Shown here piece by piece: positions 32,612-45,559 of a stretch of DNA of 64,000 nucleotides (positions within the stretch are counted from its first letter, which is position 1; the number at the start of each line of letters is the position of its first letter). The notes below the pieces were generated by a model that saw only the letters and a list, made by a program, of their open reading frames with translations, made no database searches and was not told the origin of the DNA. Location: contig JAOTOL010001210.1 of NCBI GenBank assembly GCA_034440575.1, forward strand, positions 1 through 64,000, given 5' to 3'. The stretch is from Imbricaverruca yamaguchii (Eukaryota; Arthropoda; Thecostraca; Neoverrucidae). The position numbers and the translations under genes are program-made.

Positions 32612-32719
32612 AAAAAAAAAAATAAAATGTAAGAAAGAAGGAAAAGGGGAAAAAAGTATTTAAATTTTTAAAAATTATAAAATAAAAAAAAAAAAAAAAA
32701 AAATAAAAAAAAAAAAAAA

Positions 32720-32757
<38 letters not shown>

Positions 32758-32768
32758 AAATTTAAAAA

Positions 32769-32829
<61 letters not shown>

Positions 32830-32889
32830 AAAAAAAAAAAAAAAAAAAAAAAAAAATAAAAAAATTAAATAAAAAAAAAAAAAAATTAA

Positions 32890-32933
<44 letters not shown>

Positions 32934-32936
32934 AAA

Positions 32937-32982
<46 letters not shown>

Positions 32983-33310
32983 AAAAAAAAAAAAAAAGCT
33001 AGTTAACAAATGTTAGTTTTAGGACATTTTAACTCACATTTTATTCTTTGTTAATAACCTATTGGATTTTAATATTTAAAAAAAAAAAAAAAAATTTATT
33101 AATATAAAAAAAAAAAAAAAAAAAAATACTCCTCTATTATTATCTTTATGAAGAACATTAATTTGTAACCCACAATGTTTTTGTGATGACAAAAAGTGGT
33201 AGGAGGGGAAATATATTAATAGTTTGGAGTAAAAGAGTGTAATGATACATATGATAGTGTAAGGTTTGATATGGGTCTGAAATGTTAAAATGGGAGGGAA
33301 TAACACCGGA
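32432..33310. other. A-rich low-complexity region, probable sequence artefact
   Basis: From about 32504 to 32998 the plus strand is almost pure A broken by single T, C or G bases, with another A-rich patch at 33078-33126. The words ACCCACAATGTTTTTG and GGAATAACACCGGAAAC occur both before it (32462-32497) and after it (33164-33314), the first time with the material between them deleted. Open frames of Phe or Lys through this region are meaningless. Confidence 0.7.
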
Positions 33311-33315
33311 AACGA

Positions 33316-33452
33316 TTGATGCCTACCTTAGATATGTTAGAAAGAGTCCAGCGCAAAGCCACAAAACTCGTCAGTGGATTAAGTAATTTAAAAAATGGAA
33401 AAAGGGTTAAAAAATTAAATATGTACTCACCAAAAAAAAAAAAAATAAGGGG

Positions 33453-33485
<33 letters not shown>

Positions 33486-33501
33486 CCCGATCCCGAGGTA
33501 A
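33316..33501 (+). pseudogene. CR1-like RT C-terminal fragment with A-run replacement
   Basis: The plus strand reads LERVQRKATKLVSGLSNL and VKKLNMYS, the conserved C-terminal block of CR1-type reverse transcriptases (compare the 513-3068 LINE). The next residues should be a variant of LRYRRLRGDLIEVFKF. They read instead PKKKKIRGKKKKKKKIL, the same length and with IRG and IL in register. Most variable bases have thus been replaced by A without any change of length. This points to technical substitution by A rather than natural mutation. Confidence 0.75.
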
Positions 33502-36237
33502 TTAGAATGTGTAGTTTAGAGTATCCCAGGCACAATTCGTTAGACAAAATGAGGGAATGACAGTTAAAACAACAGTCCCCAGAAGGGTTAGGAAAATAAA
33601 CTATTGGGTATAAGTTTTTGTTTGGGGTGGCACTTTTATAATATATACATTAAACAATGTATACATTGCAACACAAATTAAGGATGGTATTCATTATGCA
33701 GGTTGTGAGGCCCATTAAAATTTCAGTTGTGGATGTTGTCATAAGCAATGAACAATTTGACGGTGAAATTTAAATATATCCAAGATTTCTGGCAAGTTAA
33801 TTGCGGAACAGTGCAGATCATGAATTATCTTAATCGGTATGTCAAACAAATTCATGACATGTAGCTCTCAAAAGTGAGAATATTTGAGATGGTCATCAAG
33901 CCAAACAAAATGTCAGTTGGCTTCGCCAGATATCGAACAGAAAAACATGCATGGAACCAGGTTTACATGACCAACAGTATCGTAACACACCGCAGTATGA
34001 TAACATACCATTCGTTGTATTTTGTGCGTGGTTGGATACAGGCAATGTGCGTCAGTTTAGCCAAAAATTGTTGAATATTAGTGCGAGGACAAGAACATGT
34101 CGTCTTTTACAAATATTTTGTGTATTGTCTGACTTTCAAAGGTAGCAGCAAAATACAACAAACAAACAAAATGCATCCTTTAAAACGTTCATCTCTAGAC
34201 TTACCTGCCCAAAGCAAAGAAAGCAACACAATTGCAGCCATAGGCGAGGCTTTATTAATTCATGTTTGCCCGCAATAACTGCAACTTTAAGGTAAAATCC
34301 ATCTTCCATAGAATTGACAACCAAGCCCCTGCCAAATAATCAGTTCCTATTCATTAGTGCTATCACCATTGAAGGTTTGCTTAGCGACTTTAGTGCCTAA
34401 ACCAAATAGGCAAGAATCTCTATTGCTTTTTCTGTCATATTGTATGCAGCAGATACAGAGTACAGACAAGCTCTTCATCCTTTTCATACCGTGTTAACCA
34501 TTAGCCACAATATAATTGAATTTGAAATATACCACTAAAAATTTAATGTCCATATAGGGTTCAATAGTTCAAAGGGATCCATGTTCGGGTCGGCCCTCGT
34601 GCCACAGACCACTTCTGGCTGCTGAATCTCCTCACGCCTGGACGTTTTGATTCCGGGCTACCTGAATTCCTTTCATGACCTGTCATAAGTACGCCACTAA
34701 CGGTCAATGAATTTCCAAAATGACGCGAACTATGTACGCGACCTTATTTGAACAGAAACTAAACATGAAAATACTTAAAAATAATGATATTCATATATAC
34801 TTCCACATGGTCCTTTGACCTGGTGCGAAATTCATTTTGATTGGGCCCCAACCGGGCATGGTCACACCAGACTTGGCTTGGTACCAAGCTTTGGTCTTCA
34901 GTATTTGTTGCTTCCACTGAGACTTGCTCGTCCACCTATCTAAAAGATGTGGCGACGCACAAGCAAAATGCTATGCATTGTATAATGAGCTCGACATTTC
35001 GGCCGTAGACCAGCGTCATGAATTCCCTCGAAGCGGCGAGCATTTAGCCCACAATATGCAATCCATTTTTTAATATACAACTTTGAATTTGCAAAAAAGG
35101 AAACTTCCTTTTCCACATCATCACAAACTGTTTTACAATACAAAATTAGTAAATTTAAAATTCTTAGAACATGGTCATTCCATCGGAGATTGGGCACAGA
35201 GTACCAGCTATGACCAACAAAGTTCAGTAAATTGAAGCTAGTTTGCCACGTTTGTCGAGCTTTGGATAGCAGGCCGACTGCGCGGTAAATTGTCCGCGCA
35301 CTGGTATAATTTCCCCGCCACAGTCAGGCTACGATACTCATTTGCCTAGCATTACCGGGGGTGGGGGGAAGACCTTCCGTTATAGTTTAATTTGATGCTA
35401 TTTGAAGCATGCGTTGAGTTCAGCAAAGCGCAGCATGGATTGCTTCTGCGATAAATTTTTCCTAGATAACCACTGTCGTTCAGCCCATGTAGTTAGCTCT
35501 ATGTGGTTCATACAGTTATGTGTTAAACGCCATATAGTTATCTTTCTGTTCCGGTAGCTTCACATGACTTTGAGAACGTAGCAGGTTTATTGTCAGTCGG
35601 TCTTGGGCCACGTGTGGTGGTGTTTTTGTCGAGCTTCGGTACGTGCTACCGAAGCGGTCCAGACGACCTGAGCCAGACTTTGGCACGTGATGTGCCGGAT
35701 CGGTGAACAGACCCAAGCCGAGGCACGCTCCGACCACAGAGCGTGCCGAAATACAATGGCCACGGCTACGGCCAATGCTCAACGCTGGTCAGAGATTAAA
35801 TTTGGTCTAGTCGTATACCCAACACGGAACCGGGTGCTTTTGGGATTGGCTAGAGATTGAGATGCGTAGAAGTCAGACGAGTGCATTGAGCCTACATATC
35901 TGAAGTCAAGTGGTGTGAGGTGATGCGAAGTAATGAACTCAAATTGCGCGACGCGATATCAGGTGAATTGAAAGTTTAATACGAAAGTGATGTGAGGTGA
36001 TGCGTTCAAGTGAAGTCATACATTTAAATGAATTCGAGAGTCGACTACAGGTGAAAGGATTTGAAAAGTCACCTTGATCTAGCCTAGTGCTAAAAGAATT
36101 CCTGATTTGTTGCTGTCATGGTATATAATTAGTGAAAACAGCATCGTAAGTATGCTTACGACGAAACTCCAAATATCCACACTTGTTTACGGCTTGTATT
36201 CCACGCAGGCGCCGATCTAGCACCAATCGACGAGATC
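33502..36237. other. Intergenic, no gene recognised
   Basis: Unique AT-rich DNA. The LINE fragment may continue as far as about 33600. The 13-mer GTGAGGTGATGCG occurs twice about 80 bp apart (around 35910 and 35991), a minor direct repeat. Confidence 0.35.
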
Positions 36238-36592
36238 GCCGTGCGGTCCCCCGGCACGACAGGGCAGCCACACCAGAGTAGCCACACCAGGTGCTCGGCT
36301 GCCACCCTGTCCTCCGGCACGTCAGGGTAGCAACGCTAGGGTAGCCATGTCAGGCTCTCAGCTGCCAGCCTGTCCCTCGGCACGTCAGGGTAGCCACACC
36401 AGGCGCTCGGCTACCACCCTGTCCCCCGGCACGTCAGGGTAGCCACACCAGGTGCTCGGCTGCCACCCTGTCCCTCGGTACGTCAGGGTAGCCACGACAG
36501 GGTAGCCACGTCAGGCGCTCAGCTGCAACCCTGTCCCTCGGCACGTCAGGGTAGCCACGTCAGGGTAGCCACGTCAGGCGCTTGGCTGCGGC
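36238..36592. repeat. Minisatellite, 48-62-bp units with GTCAGGGTAGCCAC core
   Basis: Units of the kind CGGCACGTCAGGGTAGCCAC, CAGGTGCTCGGCTGCCACCC, TGTCCC recur about six times. Longer units hold a second GTCAGGGTAGCCAC, so length varies in steps of about 14 bp. The left edge is more diverged. Confidence 0.9.
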
Positions 36593-37734
36593 ATAACGTG
36601 TAATTCCGAGGAAAATGCGATGCAATATATGGACATTACTCCACGTCATTGTGCAAGAGAGTAGGTACTCCACAAGCATACTGATTGGATGTCATAATTG
36701 TATAACATATGTGCGATAACTACGCCTAATTATAACTTTGCGATTTGGACAAATTGGAGCAAAAACGGACCAATCTTGGAAAATTAAATACACCCTCGGT
36801 GGTAGCCCTGGTTATAGTACTGAAAGACATTAATTGCATCGTTCTTGCAAGTCAATTTCCTATGCATTGAGAATATCGTTTCCCTGGTTACCATCCTCAC
36901 AACGTATTCCTGTATTGCAACACAAACTTCTCCATGTCTCAATCCCTGTTCACTATCTCACAGCTTGACTAAAATTCAGCAGCGTGAGGTAGAGGGTACC
37001 TGTGTTGTGGAGAAAGCGGGAAGTCACGATTGATAATTCGCTGATGAGTTGTCGACTAGGGTACGCGATTCAGACGAGGCTTCCCAGTCTAAATCACTGA
37101 AGCTAAAGAAGCCCCGAGGTTCCAGTTGGAGCCCGACTTCTCCACAATGGTGCCCCCGAAACAGCAACAAACACGTCAGCAATTTTTGTGTTGTTGTTAA
37201 CAACTAGCATGGCAAACAAGATCGAAAGGTGGAAAATTGTGCCGTTTAGAGTCAGAAGTTACAGCCGGGTCACGCGAACTATGTCCCTCTTTCACTCCCT
37301 CACCCCGCCCCCTACCTTCTCTTAATCTTGTTTCTTTGTATTTGCTCATCTTGTGGTCGTTTTTTGTCCTTGATGTCTCTTCCCTGTTCTGGTGCTTTCC
37401 AAGATTGTTTTCAATTTTGTGGTTGACAAATTGCTTGGTTGACAAACTTGGGGCCGGTGAACTTCATGAGCACTGAGGAATATGGCCATGAGATAAACAG
37501 ATCGAGAAGGTTCCGCCGGAGCATATGAATTAAGCATGCCACCTTTGAATACCGTCGGCTCCTCTGTCCGGTGACCCCGGCATTGACCTCGGGCGACGCG
37601 GCGCCCCATTGGGTCGCGTTCGCCGCGTGGGTCGGCCGGCGATGAGCGAAGTGTGCCTTTCTCTCGACAGATAACGGGCGGCCAAATATTGACCTGCCAC
37701 CGTCGGCTGGCTGCTGTGGTCGCACGGGCTCGCC
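36593..37734. other. Intergenic or 5' region of the next exon; weak LTR-like signal
   Basis: TGGTGCCCCCGAAAC at about 37149-37163 looks like a retrotransposon primer binding site after a possible LTR end CTTCTCCACA. No second LTR or gag/pol was found. A pyrimidine-rich stretch ending CTCTCGACAG at 37661-37670 could be a splice acceptor for the exon that follows. Confidence 0.3.
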
Positions 37735-38349
37735 ATGTCCGGTGGGCTGAGGCGCCGCCGACGTGTCGACACGGCGCAGGGCCGCGCCGTCCCCGGCTGC
37801 ACGCTGCAGCCACCCGTGCGCAGCGCGTTCATCGCTAACCAGCTGTGCGGCGGCGGCGTGGACCCAGCGATGCCCGACTGTGGTGAGGGGGCGGCGCAAG
37901 GCGAGGAAGCGCGCTCCATTGGCCTGCAGGTGGCAACCGGCGGCTTCTCGGTGGGCATTTGCGCGCTGGTGCTGGCGCTGCTGGCGCTGCTCGTCGTCTG
38001 GCTTCGGCGCTGGCAGCAGCAGCGACGTCGTGCCGACCACCCAGCCGGCGGCGACGGGGACGTGGAGAAGAAGCCGCGCAAGTCGTCCATTCTGCACCGG
38101 CGCCGACAGCGGCTGGTGCGTCGGCTGCTGCACCTCAAGCAGCTGCACGTGCGCTTCAACAGCTCCATTGGCGTCGACGAGCTTCACTCGTCGCGATCTG
38201 ACGTGACGCTGACGACCAGCTCTGGAGGGGTGACCGCGGCGACGGCAGCCCTCGCCCGGTCACGACACGGCTCCATATATCCGCTGGCCAGTGCTCTGCA
38301 CAGTCCGGACACGTCAGAGGAGCCGCACGAAACACCGCCGCCCTCCTAG
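37735..38349 (+). CDS. Putative exon, single-pass membrane protein of unknown family
   Basis: The 204-codon frame lies in a second isolated CpG-rich block and ends at TAG. The ATG has a G at -3, and an in-frame TGA lies about 45 bp upstream, so either this ATG is used or an exon begins just inside. A clear hydrophobic segment (about 69-91, rich in Leu/Ala/Val) is followed by an Arg-rich stop-transfer stretch (RRWQQQRRR), which predicts an N-outside, C-inside orientation. The outside part has Cys at 22, 38 and 49. The inside part is basic (KKPRKSSILHRRRQR, then RRLLHLKQLHVRF) and then Ser/Thr-rich to a Pro-rich end. I cannot assign a family. It could be the last exon of a receptor-like or adhesion protein whose ectodomain exons lie elsewhere. 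Minus-strand frames open here (up to 258 codons) are by-products of GC bias. Confidence 0.55.
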   Translation: MSGGLRRRRRVDTAQGRAVPGCTLQPPVRSAFIANQLCGGGVDPAMPDCGEGAAQGEEARSIGLQVATGGFSVGICALVLALLALLVVWLRRWQQQRRRADHPAGGDGDVEKKPRKSSILHRRRQRLVRRLLHLKQLHVRFNSSIGVDELHSSRSDVTLTTSSGGVTAATAALARSRHGSIYPLASALHSPDTSEEPHETPPPS

Positions 38350-41000
38350 TCCTGCCCAGATGCTATGGCCAACCAAGGCTATGCGAACTGATCCGGGTCT
38401 CACGATGTCGAGTAGGTTGGATGGTTGACTTAGTTCATGGCATTGCATTGTCCACTCAACATTTACCTCCAACTTGTTCGGAATGCTGGCAGCTACTGGC
38501 ACTACTATGAGTAGCGGCTCGGGGCTCCCACTATGCTTATGACCGTCACGGTTAGTGTTCTGATAATGCTGAGCAGTAGACGAGAGACCCGCGGTGTACG
38601 CTGGAGAGGTGTGGTTTGCATTGGGTCACCGATCAAACAGCGAAAACTGCTCGACAGATATGCCAGCCGCCGCCGTCGATCGACGCGCTGGCCTCGGAGA
38701 CATGCCATGCATTTCCTGGCAAACATGCAGGTGTCCTATCCGCACTTCCCCGGGGAGAAATCAGCGTCCTTTGTGCGCTTCCTTGGAGACAAACGGGTGT
38801 TTCACGCTCGCTTTCCCCGGTGATACACGAGTGTTTTATGAACACTTTCCCCCAGTGACACGCGAATACTATATGAACACCTTACTAGATGCAGATGAGT
38901 ATCCTATACGCACTCTTCTCAGCGACACATGAGTGTCCTGTGTGCCGGTTCCCCAGTGACACAAGATTGTCACATGCATCGCTTCCGCAGACACATAACC
39001 ATAATCATAGCTCGCTTGTTGGCATGCCATGTCTCTGGGGCATGGGAGCAGCCAGATTTCCTAAGGGAGCGATTCCGCCACAAATATCATTTTATGCAGC
39101 GGAAAGCGATATTTCTGATCTTCCCGGATTGAGATGCAAACGTTTCAAATGGGAGGGGATGCTTGGCAGCTATAAGTGCAACGGGAATGACGAGGTGAGG
39201 ACAGCACTCCGTATGGGGTATTACACATAACTACTAGATAGAACCTGCTTGGGGGTCACTCGTCACTGGTGAACACTCTAGGCAGAAGCGGTCAATGAAG
39301 CTAGATGCGAATAAATGGGAAACGAAAACAAGATGTATATCTACCCCACAATATATTCGCAGGGTTCAAGGAATATAAATAATGCAATATACATGGCCTA
39401 GATCAGCATGCTGTAATATCTATGACCCAGTCCAAAAAATCATGTCAGCTACAATCTGCGTGAACAATCTGCGACTATCAGTCGTACATTTTGTTGAACA
39501 TTGCTGGATATGGACGCCTAACGAATGGAAATCGACATCTTTCCCGATGCAAGATATCTTTGAACTTGTGATACATGCACTTGGATGGGTATTAAGTATA
39601 CACTTCCTTGGATATCAAAGCTCCATTTGACGCAAATTTATCACAATAGCCGTTTTCCTGTAATTTTGCCTAATTGTCTAATTTCACTCACTTCGTGCCA
39701 TTTGCAAATCCCAGCTATTTAATGACTGAAAGTTGCTTGCTCCGCTGTCGTCGAGCTGAAATGCCCTTTTACACACCATAATACCTTCTTGGGAACTAAT
39801 TTAACATGGGTTAGTATTTGTTCACGTGCATTTTCCGCTCAAGCGTTAGCGGGAAATAAAACATCCAACTACTACTTGCAGTGATATCAAACTTTTCGAA
39901 GTATCCTGGATACGCTCAAACTACTGATACCGGTTATTCGCATCCTATAGCTTCCTATCGTTGCGTGTCCCACATTTTATTGGTGTAACATGCACTAGCA
40001 TAAATATCAACGGGATATCCATTCAATCGATCTTACACTATACTAATATGTTGCGCATACCCCGTGTGAAACTGGCGGGAAAATGGTAGTGAATTACACC
40101 TTAGCATAGGTATAATTCACGTAAAACATAGCTCTGTAATGATCGCCTGATCGTTATGTCATGGGAGGATGCTAGTTAAATAAATAAATTTACATTAGAG
40201 CGTCGAGTTACACCAATGGAGCTAACGACACGAACAGTCAGAAAAGAAAACAATCGGAAGTTTTTGGGACGTGAATGATCAGCGTCATTTCATTACACTC
40301 TGCACTAATCCGCGATGTGAGTGTAGATTCAGTGAAGAACGACCATCTAGGGTGTTCCGCGTACCTTTGCACTTGGGATATATGTTAGTGTTGCGAGTCT
40401 GGTATAAAAAGTGTTTAGTGTAATTTCGCACCAGATCAGCAACCCAGCACTAGCTGGGTGAAGAAGGGTTTCAGTGCACATTAGACCGATTTACGTGCGG
40501 CGACGACATGGCAGACTCCAAACAGGGATCTAGGAAACTATCTCACCAACGTGGACAGCAGCGCACTAAATAACTCAAGCTGACAGGAGGAATGCTTGAG
40601 CTGTTCCTTTCCCCTCAGTACTAGCCGCCTAATTTGCCTTGTATATACTTTGCTGCTTGCAAACGTTTGAGGTTCGACAAAGACGGATGCAGGTATACTA
40701 TACTAGCACAAGGCGTCCAATTCCCCACCGCGTGGTTGCTGAGCCACAACACTTGCCCGCGGCACTTAATCATCATCTTCGTCATCTACTGCTTCTCATC
40801 ACGTCTACAAACCATCTTCGGAACCTCATCTCACCTCTGTTCATCTCTTCCCTTCTGCTATCTTGAACTCGGCTCTCATCATCACTTCTCGTCTGCTGTC
40901 TCCAAGTCAGCAACCATTACCATTACATTTACAATGAGCTCTTCACAGTTGCACAGAAATACACAACACAGTACACAAGCCAAACTACAAAATATACTAT
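38350..41000. other. Possible 3' UTR, then intergenic DNA
   Basis: At 38730-38990 phrases like TTTCCCCGGTGACACG..TGAACAC recur at uneven intervals of roughly 45-50 bp (GTGTCCTATCCGCACTTCCC, GTGTTTTATGAACACTTTCC, GTATCCTATACGCACTCTTC, GAGTGTCCTGTGTGCCGG), a degraded tandem repeat. Nothing else is recognisable. Confidence 0.45.
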
Positions 41001-44000
41001 CACAACACCACGAGACCTTTATCACAGCCCTGCTGATGGGCTGGCCACACTTAACAACAACAGTAACAGTCCATATCTGATATGCAATGATGTTGGAAAG
41101 TAAGGAGAAAAACTTTTTTTTTTCCAGTTCATAGGTCATTTTCGCCAAGAGAAAACAAGATTGTCCGAGAAGCCTTCGGTCCGACCATGTAGTAGCCAAA
41201 TTATTTTGTTTTGGTTTAATGAATGGATTGGTCTGCAAATATCCTACAAACGAAATTTATGTAACTTTTCTACTTTAATGTTAAACTGATTTGCTGTTGA
41301 TCTATATATTATGAATTTTGTTTCCGAAGACTAGATCCACATCCAGCATCCTTCGACACTATTCTGTCAGAGTAATCTGGATTTGCATTATCTTCTTATC
41401 TGTTTGCCATCCGGTTGTAGCTTATCGGCTGTACAAATAGGTTAGTTTTTTGATGATCCATGTGCAAGGTAGTAGGTAAAAAGTCCAAATACGAAATCTG
41501 TTTTGGCGTTCTTTATTAATTATGGGATTAAACCTTGATTTTCTACTCATTCATGCATCGATAAGTTGTTTCAGTTGAAGAATACTATGTCAAACACCCT
41601 TCGAAATAATTTTATTGACACAATCTGGGCTTGCACTTCGAGCATCTATTCATTATTCGTTTCTAACCGAGAGTAAGCCTCGATGTGTGTGACTTCATCC
41701 CTCATAGCATGACACGTACCTTTAACCTTACCCGGCCAGGAGTGGAGGGAAGTCCGCCCCTACCCAGTGGCTTTTACGTGATACCGGAAGAACAGCGTGG
41801 TAGCGTGCCCAAACTCGACACCTTTTTTCTACATCCAGCTTGCATGCTTCAGAAGATACATTTGGTCCGATCTTTAGAGGCCACTGACCCACGACCGGCT
41901 ATGTGAAGTCATAAGCAAACAAAATAGAAGGTGTCAAGCATTCACAAATATAGATATTTATACGACACGGTCAGGGATTGCTTATCTCAAGAGTAGCGAT
42001 ATAATTGTGATCTGGATTTCTATCGGGAAAGTCGTTCACGACAATGTCAATTTCAGCATTATTATTCTTTTCAGTCCAACGTCACAGACTCTGAACACTT
42101 ATTTATATCATTAAATTGCCTTAAAATAACATGCCAAGGTGCTTTCTGCCTATCCCAGAAAAAGTCCAGATATTCTGAATGAAATGTTTTCACCATTTAA
42201 CAACTGGAAATTTCGATAACGTAGAATTTGAACTTTTCATAACGGCGGTGACATACGCCTCTCTTTTCTGATCTAAAACAATTGTAATTTTCTAAATCTC
42301 CACAAAAGTGAACTTACCAGGACCCGGAAGCTACGTCACACGTGACATCACCAGTGCTCGTAGTTACTGAATCCTTTGTAGTAATACAAACAAATGCAGA
42401 CTGTGTCCTTCCCTAACCGCCATGGGCTATCCGGTTATATCATCATGTCCTATATGAACACCATATTTCTGAGATCCTGGGAAGGGAGGAGAATCCCCTG
42501 GTCTGACGAGAAACAAAACGAGGCCCGGCAGGGGACGGATTAATACCACCAAAATGTGCCATTGCAAGAGCATAGTCTCTCGGGTACACATATACCATGC
42601 TGCAGGCCAGGGGAGGACCTGACCAAACAATCCTCCTTAGCGGAGGATCCGATAAAAAATGCAACGAAACAGAAATAGCCTTCAGCGTTCCCAGCGCGTG
42701 GAAAATGTAGGATTTCCCCTGGTCAACCTATACAAATGTCTTGGTTGATGGTGTATTTTTGGTTGCTAAGGGAGGGAGCCACGGACGGCTCGGCTGCGCC
42801 TCTGCTTATAGGTATTCGATGAACCGAAACCGGCATGTTGCAAAGTCAGCTATAATGATTCGCATGAAGCTGCTATATAAACATCAGAGCATTAGTGTAT
42901 GTGCACATGGTGATGGAAACTTCTGCCAATCTATGAAGAACTGAAACGCTTCGCCGGTTCACAAACTGGTGGTCTCCATCACCCTCGACCAGTCCGCAGC
43001 TGAGATGCCGGCAGTCTCCACCAGTCCTAGGACGACTGGCCAGTCATCAACATCAGCCCTTCGGTCCCACGCCGGTCCAGATTTATCGTTCATAAGAGGA
43101 ATCTGGCCCTTGTAAATCCACGCGAGTAAGACAAATAGGCATCATAAAGTCCTGAGAGCATTCGCTACGGAGTTCGCTGTACAATTTCCAGCCACCGTCA
43201 GAGGCCTAATGTTCCCCGTCGCAGTGGATGGAGCGAACGGTCTAAACAACCGGACGTTAGGCTGCGGGAAATGGCGGTCGAAAGTCGGGGAAAAACTGAA
43301 AAGGCCTAGCAAGTGTGGCTAAATGTGCCTGTAACCCGTCAACAGCGAGCTAGCACAATCGTCTGCGACGGCTGTTACAGGCTTACGCCAGTGTTCGTCC
43401 ATCTTAATAGTCTTCAACTGGAGAAAGCCCCTCCAAGGGGAAATCGGACCTTCAATTCAGGCTCTCGCTGTCGAAGACTGGCACATATGCACAATATGTT
43501 CACTTCAAAGCTCTCATGCTGAACATGCACGCTGTAGTGGTTCCCAGGGTGCTTGACAACTGTGAACACATCTCAAATGGACCATTTTGTCAACATGTCT
43601 GGACAAAGGTGTTCGGGAACATCAGGTACGCAATCTAAACAAATTGAATCGGAGGATTCCGATTTATAGCTATAATCCCTGTTTGTGTTTATGCGAAATT
43701 GGCGTTCGCTTTGAACAATGTGTTCCTTCGCACAATCCCATCTTTTTCCTCTGGAACACCCACCAATCATAGCTACACACAAAAGCCGTGATGTATCCTA
43801 CGCCTCCCCTACATACATGACGAGTTCGGTGTATCACGGAGACACAGCTGACAACAGTGGCAAAAATGGTCGACATTCCCGCCCGAAATCCCTCTCTGGA
43901 ACGGCTGTGGACCATCAAAAGTTTCTATAAATTTAAAATTGAATTTTATCGGACTTCCAGGTCTTGATTGCATTATTACGGTTATATTATGATTGCATTG

Positions 44001-44620
44001 TATACTGCACTGTTCATGAATGCACCATTGGAAGTCTCCTTCTAATTTGATTGTCGGCATACGCCTTTGATTTCCTGAGACATTGAGTACCCAAGTACAA
44101 GCTGTATTAGAAGGATATCAACAACCACTTGTCGTGCATCACCTTTCATGCAACATAGTATTGGATATACCAAAGGACGTACTAAATTTCACAGAAACGC
44201 TAAGACTGACTACCTACTCCTATCTAAATCCATTCCAAAAGCCACCCTCATTCCTCTTCCTTCCCTCGTTTTAGACTGGAACTTAGTCCCTTTGGCAGAG
44301 TGGATGAAAAGGATAGTTTGGGAAGTTAGCCATGTCGGGTTCTAGCCGGAACAGCTCGGATATTGCATGCGGAGAACTTCACAGCGGATCTTAAAATACG
44401 CCCTCCCCGCATATGCATCACGTTAACCCTTGACTTATATACAAACATCGGTTGGAAAGTTGCATCGTTAATTGTATTTTCATGATACAAATTCTTTGGG
44501 GTCTAGAAAACGACGAATGCAGGGACCAAAAAAATGGGCAAATTCCAGCTCTTAGAATTATGCCCACATTTCGAAGCATTTACTGTCAATTTACTCAATA
44601 TTAATCGGGTTTCAATCGTG
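41001..44620. other. Intergenic, no gene recognised
   Basis: Unique sequence. GGCTGCGCCTCTG at about 42793-42805 resembles the hAT-like end seen at 19.2 kb and 22.1 kb. A short GC-rich patch at 42.95-43.1 kb has no long open frame. Confidence 0.35.
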
Positions 44621-44622
44621 GG

Positions 44623-44679
<57 letters not shown>
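44623..44679. repeat. (TA)n microsatellite
   Basis: About 57 bp of pure TA dinucleotide. Confidence 0.95.
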
Positions 44680-44684
<5 letters not shown>

Positions 44685-45559
44685 TTACTGTGGTGACACA
44701 CGGCTGTGAGCTGAGAGCCAGTAACGTAGCATCAGTGATCTTGAAACGAGGGTGATTGTGCCTGCATACGACAGGGATTGGTAGCATACTAGGCCAATAA
44801 CTATTTCAAACCTAATAACATATGATGCATGAATGAAAGCCTGGTTAAGCTGATAAATCTGCGGCCCTGAAACGATATGACAAATAATCGAACTATCAAA
44901 GATGTGGGAATTCATGAAATAAGGCCTACATCGATGACGTAGCTAGATTGTGCTTGGACATTGGGGACACGCTAAACTCTCAGTAAAACTTTGCCACTGA
45001 GATGGTGTTTCCAGATCCGATGATAACTGATGAGAGATGAGGCCAGAGCAAAAACTCTGCTCGACACAACTGCCAATTACGTAAAAGAATGTCGGCAAAC
45101 AACCAGATTACCCTTATTTAAGACGAAAACAAACGATTCTTTACGCCTGACCGAGGCTAATACGGTTGGAAATGGATTCGCAGTTGCGTGGCGCAGAGAT
45201 AAACAAAGGTAAGGCGATCCAGGAAGTGTCCTGCCATGGTGTTTATACTTGCATTTTGTCTCCTAATTTTACTGTTCAGTGATGCTTCCTGCAAGGTTAC
45301 TTAAGTGAAATGGAAGCTACTCAGTTTGAATGGACTTAGCAAATGCTTCGTCGGTTTTTCTCGATAGACCGACGTATATATGTAAGATTGTGCTACACAT
45401 CACAGGTACATTTATGTTTCGTAAGACATAAAACGTTCGGAGCCCAACGCAAGCCATTAAGCGCATCCTAATGCAAGAAGTTGTTGGCTGTTAGAGCTTT
45501 TGGGCGCATCGACTGATGTAAGAAATCATGTGCAACTTATCATATCATCTACCCCATCA

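Noticed and set aside
32668..33009. Poly-Phe ORF
   Set aside because: Product of the A-rich low-complexity block, probably a sequence artefact.
36238..36592. CRISPR-like array
   Set aside because: Repeat and spacer parts are both repeated and the genome is eukaryotic; it is a minisatellite. The same holds for 60455-60945.
37411..38187. 258- and 212-codon minus-strand ORFs over the membrane-protein exon
   Set aside because: Shadow frames of the GC-rich plus-strand frame, which alone encodes a plausible TM segment with stop-transfer residues.
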